A stretch of 22,488 bases of DNA. Origin: Chara braunii. Taxonomy: Eukaryota > Streptophyta > Charophyceae > Charales > Characeae. A model generated the notes under the pieces. It made no database searches. It was given only the letters and a program-made list of their open reading frames with translations, and was not told the DNA's origin. A program made the translations under genes and the position numbers. Where the stretch lies: positions 2,926,289 through 2,948,776 of the forward strand of contig BFEA01000093.1 of assembly GCA_003427395.1 (NCBI GenBank). The letters are read 5' to 3'. Below are positions 16,818-22,488 of the stretch, in pieces. How positions within the stretch are numbered: the first letter of the stretch is position 1; the number at the start of each line of letters is the position of its first letter.

Positions 16818-16961
16818 ACGAGTGAATAATTGCACTATAGGCCAAGATACAGTTTCGAATTACAGTTCAGGCAATGTATGCAACCCAACTTTCTGGCCAG
16901 GTAGGGTGCCCGAAGTGCAATTGCAAACAATATCTTGCCCCATAGTGCAATTATAACTCGT
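16818..16961. mobile_element. 144-bp MITE-like inverted-repeat element
   Basis: The left terminus ACGAGTGAATAATTGCACTA followed by TAGGCCAAGATAC and the right terminus (ATATCTTGCCCC ... TAGTGCAATTATAACTCGT) pair over about 33 bases with few mismatches. The interior has no coding potential. Confidence 0.8.
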
Positions 16962-16989
16962 TTTTGTGACTCTACTGAAGTTTCTTTTT

Positions 16990-17022
16990 CCCTTCTTTTT
17001 TTTTTTTTTTTTTTTTTTTTAA
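16990..17022. repeat. Poly(T) tract
   Basis: About 24 T residues after TTTCCCTTC. It could be the tail of a minus-strand retroposon, but no flanking duplication was found. Confidence 0.8.
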
Positions 17023-17430
17023 GCCCAGGTTGTTGTAGAGGTGGGATACTAGACCCATGACAGTTATCCACAGTACTCGGTCACCCGGTTGTCTAGTTGA
17101 ATCCCTCTGAAGACCCCACCCACCCTTCTCTTATCATTTTTGCCCTGACGCACCCTTCCCCCCCCTGCCCTACCCTAGTGTTAACCACTCGGGACCATCA
17201 CCCATTGCCATATTGGCAGGGTGACCTGACCAGACAGCGGTTGCAGGCACCCGGGCTAGGCAGAGAGACCTACCCCCCTGCTCAACCCTGGTTGAAGCAG
17301 ACACTGTGCAAGCCCGATTTCACGGGGACTTCGGGAGCTACGTATGAACATGCTACTACAGGTCTGCATGAGGGTGCACAGTGTTACGTTATATTACTAC
17401 TATTGTGTTTTTGATGGCAGAGAGTTGGGG

Positions 17431-17925
17431 ATCCTCTGTTCCCTCGTATAACCCTGAAGCTCGTTCCGGGCCTACGATAAGGTGCAGTATCTCCTGACAC
17501 CCCCGACAAAGGGCCGACATCCCGTACTAAGGAACTGCTATGCCAGCCTCAACCCTATGCTACGTACTAGGAGGATAGCCAACCCTGAGTCATGTGTGTA
17601 TTGCAGTGTTCTATTGTGTTGCCCTTGTTTCATCGTATATCCTTGGAGCCCGTTTCGGCCCCGCGGCAAGGTGCAGTATCTCCTGACACCCCCGACATCT
17701 CGTACTAAGGAACTGCCATGCCAGCCTCAACCCTTAAGCTACGTACTAGGAGGATAACCAACCTTAAGTCGTGGATCATGGACTATATCTATTGACCCTA
17801 GAGAACCCTGTATTGTATGATAAACTATGAGAGCTAGACAATCCTCTGTTCCCTCATATGTCCTTGGAGCCCGTTCTGGCCCCGCAGTAAAGTGCAGTAT
17901 ACAGTACTATACAACCCCGACAAGT
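17431..17925 (+). repeat. ~190-220-bp tandem repeat, 2 units plus a truncated third
   Basis: GTGCAGTATCTCCTGACACC occurs at 17482 and 17671, and GTGCAGTAT again at 17892. The block CGTACTAAGGAACTGC, then ATGCCAGCCTCAACCC, then CTACGTACTAGGAGGATA is shared by units 1 and 2. ATCCTCTGTTCCCTC opens units 1 and 3 (17431 and 17841), and CCTTGGAGCCCGTTnnGGCC occurs in units 2 and 3. The third unit breaks off at the foldback starting at 17926. Confidence 0.88.
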
Positions 17926-18563
17926 CATAATTTGGTATTGAGCACATGACCTCATGTGAATCGTGCAAATGACCTAACCTGTTGACATCCATTGTAAAGA
18001 GTCTGAAGTTGTGCTCTACTGGACTCGAGTAAACCAGACTGTAGAAACCACCCAACAGTCGTGCGATCACCTATAGACCAAAAACATTGGGATACCCTAC
18101 CGTCGCCCAGTCCCAACATACAACAACCGTGAGCTACCCCTTGGGTGGTGCGCAAGCAGTGTCTGTAATAGCTAACCTGCGTCATCCCAAGGGGGTGAGT
18201 GTCCAGCCGTGCATCAATCTAACGCCCTATCGGTGTCCATGCGCAAGGCTGCGGATTTGAACCCCCAACCCCATACTACAATGCGCATTTCCAACCGGTG
18301 CTCTAACCACTGTTAGCTATTACAGACACTGCTTGCACACCACCCAAGGGGTAGCTCACGGTTGTTGTATGTTGGGACGGAGCGATGGTAGGGTATCCTG
18401 ATGTCCTTGCTCTATGGGTGGTTACGCGACTGTTGGGTGGTTTGTACAGTCTGGTTTACTCGAGCCCAGCAGAGCACAGCTTCATACTACTTTACAGTAG
18501 ATGTCAACAGGTTAGGTCATTTGCACGATTCACATGAGATCCTGTGTTCAATACCAGATTATG
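17926..18563. mobile_element. 638-bp foldback element with ~250-bp arms
   Basis: The left arm (17926-18176) and right arm (18312-18563) are inverted repeats of about 250 bases, roughly 85-90 percent identical by eye. Examples are GTCAACAGGTTAGGTCATTT, CAGTCTGGTTTACTCGAG and GACTGTTGGGTGGTTT, each found inverted in the left arm. The 135-base centre carries a tRNA-like segment. No transposase is present. A part copy of one arm lies at 13609. Confidence 0.85.
18251..18320 (-). repeat. tRNA-like SINE head at the centre of the foldback
   Basis: On the minus strand the A-box-like TAGCTAACAGTGGTTAGAGC and the perfect-length B box GGTTCAAATCC (18253-18263) have tRNA spacing, with AATGCGCATTGTAGTATGGG between. 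The T stem is weak and the acceptor stem is absent, so I call it tRNA-derived, not a tRNA gene. Its 5' end overlaps the start of the right foldback arm. Confidence 0.6.
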
Positions 18564-18628
18564 GCCTAATGCCCCCGGACACTAGTCCATCCAGCCCTTC
18601 CTCACGGAGGGACAGTGGGTGGGACACA

Positions 18629-18641
18629 CACACACACAATC
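18629..18641. repeat. Short (AC)n run
   Basis: About six AC dinucleotides in GGGACACACACACACACAAT. Confidence 0.8.
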
Positions 18642-18935
18642 AGTTTTATGTATGTCTGTTGTCCTCTTGTTGTCTATCCTCCCTCTGATCTTTTTCTAAG
18701 TATTTTTGTTGACCCAACTGAACACCCTTAAGTAGTGCTAAACAGTCGGTGGTTCCTCGTTTGGAGTGCCAACTGCACTCTTAGGGGGGCACTCGGTTTG
18801 GGATGTCTGTGTTGCCTGTCGGTGATGACGGATGGTCGTCGATCATCTGAATCTTGAACCTGTCTTGCGCTACTTTTCTCTTCTCACCCTTTGAGTCCAG
18901 CACACGACGCCCGGTCGATCCTTCGATAATTCCCG

Positions 18936-19342
18936 CTCACCAATCAGGTACGTGGATCAATAGGATCTTCCTATTGCGCGACAAATCTGATTGGCTGAAC
19001 CTTGAGTCTCGACGGATCACCATGGCTTCCACGGAGCGCTCTTCTCAAAGTCTTCTCCTCCTGCTTCTTCCCCTACACTTCGACTTTCCCCCTGCCTTCT
19101 CTCTCCCTCGCCCCCCTTCTCGCCACTATAAATTCCACAAACGCGCCCGCAAATCTCTCTTACGTTCTCGACTCTCAAGCCAGCTTCCGGGAAGCAGTGG
19201 CTAGGCAGAGTGTTTGGTGCGAGTCGGAAAGTCCTGTCGGGCTGACGATAGGCTGGCCGGTTGCGCGCTCGTTCGCCACGACGGACTGTGGGATCAGTGC
19301 GAACCACGCAGAGTTTACGCCAGCGGGGTGACGATCGCAATG
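18936..19342 (+). promoter_or_regulatory. Candidate promoter and 5' exon of an unidentified plus-strand gene
   Basis: A CCAATCAG box (18940), an inverted one (CTGATTGGCTG, about 18987) and a TATA box (TATAAATT, 19127-19134) precede a pyrimidine-rich putative start (CTCTCTTACG, about 19155-19164). An ATG at 19340-19342 in good context (GCAATGG) is directly followed by GTGAGAGT, a strong splice donor. A first exon ending at the start codon is common, for example in ribosomal protein genes. The sequence is CpG-containing and less repetitive than its surroundings. No second exon is identifiable, so this remains a hypothesis. Confidence 0.35.
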
Positions 19343-20160
19343 GTGAGAGTTAGCACACGACGGCCGGGATCGTCGGTGTGGGTATGAGGATCGATGATTG
19401 GAGTTGAGTGAGTGATTGGTCTGGGGCCATATTGGAATCCACAGCGAATGCGCCTTTGTGGTTGCGGATTTCTATCTTTGGCGTGAGTGTACGGCGACAA
19501 CGCCGAACTTCCTCTTCTCATATTTTGTCCTCCTCTATCTCGACACTCCTCCCTTCTCTCTCTCTCTCTCTTTCTTCTATCTTTGAATGATGTCGAGTCT
19601 CGATCTCTTTCTCTCTTTCCAATGGGAATGAGTCTTCATGCTATTCCTGTGTGAAAGAACTTCTTCCGGAACTCTTCTATTAGTTTCCTGGGTAGTCCCC
19701 CTATGCAAGAGCCCCGTCTTCGTGTCTTGTGAACGGTGGATGCGTGTGTATTGTTCCGCGATCCATCCTTTTTTCCCTGCGCATATCTCATTTTCGCACC
19801 TTCCACATTGAATGAATGTATGGAGATCCGCGGTTCTTTGCGTTGATTAGACGATTGTCGTCGGGATTTTGTCTGAGAATGCAAGAGTGTTTAGATCTGT
19901 AGCTCTTAATGTACTGCGCATGCCATCTGCCTTATGTTGCACGACCTCAGCACCTGAGCCACAAGGCGGCCTCGAGAAACAAGGCGCCTCGGATCATCGT
20001 CGCGTTGGCTCACTAAACCCGAGTCGCGGGCCGGTCCGTTAGTTACATGCATGATCAAGCTGATGAGTGTTTTTTTTTTCTCTCTCGTGTAGAAAAGGAT
20101 TGATTGGTTGCGCGAGTGTTTTCTTTTCTTGATGACGTCTCGAGGTTTTTGCAATTGATT
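19343..20160. other. Stretch without a recognised gene
   Basis: If the preceding promoter is real this would be intron. It contains a short (TC)n run (19555-19571), otherwise unremarkable sequence, and T10 at 20071-20080. A GTGGCTCAGGTGC sequence on the minus strand near 19950 resembles a tRNA A box, but no B box follows. Confidence 0.4.
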
Positions 20161-20162
20161 GA

Positions 20163-20320
20163 TATGTGGACTGACAAGTACCCTCCGATCGGGCGTCAAC
20201 CTCCCGTACCTTCCGTATCAACACGGCCTTTTCCTTACAACGAGGAAAGGACACGTGTATGCGAGTGGGACGTACGAGAAGCTGTCGCACAGATCGGCGG
20301 GCGATACTACTTCCCTCCGG
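20163..20320 (-). repeat. Dispersed ~150-bp repeat, copy 2 (inverted relative to 14436)
   Basis: On the minus strand: GGAGGGAAGTAGTATCGCCC, CGCATACACGTGTCC, TTCCTCGTTGTAAGGAAAAG, GGGAGGTTGACGCCCG, AGTCCACAT. A similar open reading (REVDARS) appears in both copies but is only a consequence of the shared sequence. Confidence 0.75.
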
Positions 20321-21190
20321 CAAACCGTTGTTCAGGGTTCGTAGAGGCTGGGTTTGTTATTATCGACACGCACTTCCCACCCTACTCAATATTGCTCCCC
20401 TTTAACGAGCTGATCGTCATTCCGTGGACGGCAGTGGCACCCCATTGGCCTTGAACCCTGTACACAGAGTGCCAGCGTTTCGATCGCTACGAAGCAAAGG
20501 GCTTCCACTATCGAATACAAAGTGAGGACGAGCATAAGGAAAGAGTCACACGCCTGCGACCCTCCACATCAGACTCAGAACTGACCAGGGAGCGACGACG
20601 GGATTTGATCCGAAAACGAGACACGCGAAGCGTGCCGAAGCCCTTCCGCTCTAAACGACGGGCCGCAGCGCGGTGGGAAGCTCGACAATACTTTTTGGAT
20701 TGAATTTGGATTTTTCTCTTTTCGCGCCGTGCCCGCGTGCGCATTCCGCGACGCGCGAAAGCAACCGACTTACTTCATCAGACCAACACGGGGGATTTCA
20801 GTTCCGTCTGTGTCCCCACCATCTGAGTAGATCTCTACTAGGAGAAAACTCAGGGATATGACTACTTTTCTTAATAATTGGTCAGGCAACTTCACATGGA
20901 CCGGTTTCACAGACAAAGGTAAATTGTTCTACTCTGAAATCCTTTGGGATAGACATGGGATTAGGCCCAGTTGAAGACAGCATATCTGGCAGCCCTGGCA
21001 GGCTAAGAGGGCTCCAAAGTGAAAACGGGTAATGCTCCTTGCAACTCCGAGTTTTTCCATGTGTGGTTTCCCGGGTAGATTGTGGGGTCCCCGGCCCGGA
21101 CATGCAACTTCCAATTATGTAAGGGCCGCTGGGCCCGGTTCCCAGCATGTGATGCTACCCATAAATAGAATGGAGCCTTGGGGAAGGCCT
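20321..21190. other. Stretch without a recognised gene
   Basis: Contains one short dispersed repeat (20785) and otherwise unmatched sequence. The basic 78-residue minus frame at 20508-20744 has no family features. Confidence 0.4.
20785..20828 (+). repeat. Dispersed repeat, partner of 13930-13985
   Basis: ACACGGGGGATTTCAGTTCC followed by GTCTGTGTCCCCACCAT. The match to the 13930 copy is about 80-90 percent by eye over about 40 bases. Confidence 0.5.
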
Positions 21191-21256
21191 GCGGGCCTAG
21201 CTGAATTGGTAAGGCACAGAAGTTGCATTCAGGAGGTCGTAGGTTCAATCCCCATT
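21191..21256 (+). repeat. tRNA-like SINE head (best preserved copy)
   Basis: The A box TAGCTGAATTGGT (21199-21211) and B box AGGTTCAATCC (21241-21251) are spaced as in a tRNA. Between them GTTGCATTCAGGAGGTCGT matches the copy at 3615. The T stem contains a mismatch and no clean acceptor stem is found, so I read it as a SINE head and not a functional tRNA. Confidence 0.65.
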
Positions 21257-21698
21257 GGCCTCACGTACGTGCCCGGGCAAGCTTGGTGTTCTACCAGCCA
21301 GAGATAAACCCTTGGCCCCCCAAGACAGCATTGGCAGGACCTTGGCTGATGTTGTTGGTTGCTATGCAGCGACAATATTGTTTGAGGGGAAGCGCCATGT
21401 GGGGTTGGGTGGGGGTAGGGGGAGGTGCAGTGACTGGCCATTGCTCAGTGCTAGCTCCGCCGATTTCCCCCATCGGCAATGCCTGCCCACCCCTCATCAC
21501 CGTGATGAGGGACTGGTACAGCCTTGCTCTTGCACCACTGCTGTGGTGCCAACCTACCCCTTAGGTTAGGGAGAGATCCGGGTTGGTTGGTGTTCCCCCA
21601 TACTATACATAGACTAGAGAGAGGATGAGATAGATGAGTACTGGCAAGACCATGAAAGAAGGAAAAAAAAAGAAAGAAGAATGAATTGGGTCTTCTCT
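21257..21698. other. SINE body and unassigned sequence
   Basis: Sequence following the tRNA-like head may be the SINE body. It contains a small palindrome, CCCTCATCACCGTGATGAGG (about 21491-21510), and ends in an A/G-rich tract (21640-21680). No gene is seen. Confidence 0.4.
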
Positions 21699-21726
21699 GC
21701 ATGTGGTGAGTAGTGGAGCGAGGCCC
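21699..21726 (+). mobile_element. Solo right end of the CCTCGCTCCACTAC family
   Basis: CATGTGGTGAGTAGTGGAGC followed by GAGGCCC is the consensus right terminus. The sequence to its left is A/G-rich and shows no partner. Confidence 0.55.
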
Positions 21727-21792
21727 TTTGTTTGCGGGGACGGCGTCCGGGCTCATGGTTGGCATTCGCGTTGGGGACTGGGCCCTGATGAT

Positions 21793-21912
21793 GGGCCTCG
21801 CCACACCACTCTCGAAATGTGAGGAATTCTAAAACATGTTGCGGGCGCATCTGGGCATGTTCTAGCAGGAAGTTCATTCTCATTTTGCACATTTCGAGAG
21901 TGGTGGTGTGGC
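21793..21912. mobile_element. 120-bp inverted-repeat element
   Basis: The left end GGGCCTCGCCACACCACTCT followed by CGAAATGTG and the right end CACATTTCGAGAGTGGTGGT followed by GTGGC pair over about 25 bases with a small offset. The core in inverted orientation is GGGCATGTTCTAGCAGGAAG. This copy has CACACCAC termini in place of TCCACTAC. Confidence 0.75.
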
Positions 21913-21956
21913 TATGTACAATAAAGGTGTTTTTTCGGGGAAAAAAAGAAAAAGGG

Positions 21957-22045
21957 ACAACATGAGAATGAATCTTCCCCTCGAACGGGGAACTATACAC
22001 CGCCATAGCTTGTTTGATGAATATGGTGAGTGGAGGAGCGAGGCC
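21957..22045. mobile_element. Partial inverted-repeat element
   Basis: The core GAGAATGAATCTTCCCCTCG ... CTATACACCGCC and the right end GGTGAGTGGAGGAGCGAGGC (22025-22044) are family-typical. The left terminus is missing or replaced by the A-rich stretch at 21941-21957. Its final GGCC overlaps the first bases of the next element. Confidence 0.6.
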
Positions 22046-22215
22046 TTCGCCCCACTACCCAATTTACCCCACCTCTCACCACAAGCACAAAAGACAAATT
22101 TACCCCACCTCTCACCACAGGCACAAAAGACAAAACATGTGACGCTGTATCTTTCCATGTTCTGCAGGAAGATACAGTTTCAATTTGCACGTTTGGTGGG
22201 TAGCGGAGCGAGGCC
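22042..22215. mobile_element. Inverted-repeat element with an internal 36-bp tandem duplication
   Basis: The left end GGCCTTCGCCCCACTACCC and the right end GGGTAGCGGAGCGAGGCC are inverted repeats. Two 36-base units starting at 22061 and 22097 (AATTTACCCCACCTCTCACC ...) are nearly identical. The core in inverted orientation is TATCTTTCCATGTTCTGCAG followed by GAAGATACAG. Confidence 0.7.
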
Positions 22216-22488
22216 TTACGTGTCATCTTTAACTGCGGCCTGTTGTCACTCCGAGTGATAATGCAGCTGACGTGGAGACACGGATCCCCACCCTGGATCG
22301 ACTGTCTGTTTCTGTGTCAATTCCGCAAGATTCGTCTTTTGCCGACGTGTCTTCAAGGGAAATTGTTAAGATTCTATTTTGGCGTTTTCTGAAAGGCCTG
22401 GTGTTTTCTGGAAGTCGTCAAATCTGAGCAAGAAGTCTCGTGTGTTTCTATCATGTTAATCTTTTTTTTTTTTTTTTTTTTTTTTTTT
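22216..22488. other. Terminal unassigned sequence ending in poly(T)
   Basis: No gene or repeat partner was recognised from 22216 to 22461. The window ends in at least 26 T residues (22462-22488) that may continue outside it. Confidence 0.6.

Noticed and set aside
14421-20323. Similar peptides (REVDARS region) encoded by the repeats at 14436 and 20163
   Set aside because: Both strands of the repeat give alignable peptides, as expected for any shared DNA. No frame is longer or better conserved than the others.
20560-20660. tRNA-like sequence on the minus strand with GGATCAAATCC
   Set aside because: A single B-box-like match without an A box at the right distance or a foldable cloverleaf.

Overview
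This is a nuclear eukaryotic, probably animal, window that is almost entirely intergenic or intronic repeat sequence. Only one gene can be recognised: the first coding exon of mitochondrial malate dehydrogenase (MDH), on the minus strand at 8777-9022. It has a mitochondrial presequence, the NAD-binding glycine motif, and a GT splice donor exactly where homology to the family stops. That intron, the several tRNA-derived SINE-like sequences, the short palindromic (MITE-like) elements, the TTAA-flanked element, the long poly(A)/poly(T)/poly(G) runs and the microsatellites exclude a prokaryote. I cannot place the organism more precisely. No other long open frame looks like a known protein, and no transposase, reverse transcriptase or rRNA is visible.

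Layout. 1-2900: dispersed repeats and two short inverted-repeat elements (911-1033, 1445-1566). 2900-5400: a 38-bp tandem repeat, a tRNA-like SINE head, several foldback elements (3958-4105, 4126-4303, 4421-4525, 4794-4900, 5220-5313) and another SINE-like sequence. 5500-6330: more inverted-repeat element pieces and a tandem array of tRNA-like units. 6550-7450: a second tandem array, interrupted by a 437-bp TTAA-flanked MITE and by a bare poly(A) insertion. 7450-8776: two copies of a tRNA-derived SINE-like sequence, then MDH intron 1 with GA/GACAGA repeats and a 36-base G run. 8777-9200: MDH exon 1 and its upstream region. 9200-13300: low-complexity and short tandem repeats with no convincing gene. 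13268-18563: tRNA-like fragments, a 235-bp foldback, a duplicated ~490-bp unit, a 144-bp MITE, a ~190-220-bp tandem repeat and a 638-bp foldback with ~250-bp arms. 18840-19640: CpG-containing, less repetitive sequence with CCAAT boxes, a TATA box and an ATG sitting directly on a splice donor, which may be the 5' end of an unidentified plus-strand gene. 19640-22488: dispersed repeats, one clear tRNA-like SINE head, and a cluster of the same inverted-repeat element family seen at the left end.

The genes do not form a system. The main biological content is a group of small palindromic elements that share an internal core but differ at their termini, plus insertions (TTAA element, poly(A) tails) whose unoccupied paralogous sites can be read in the same window.
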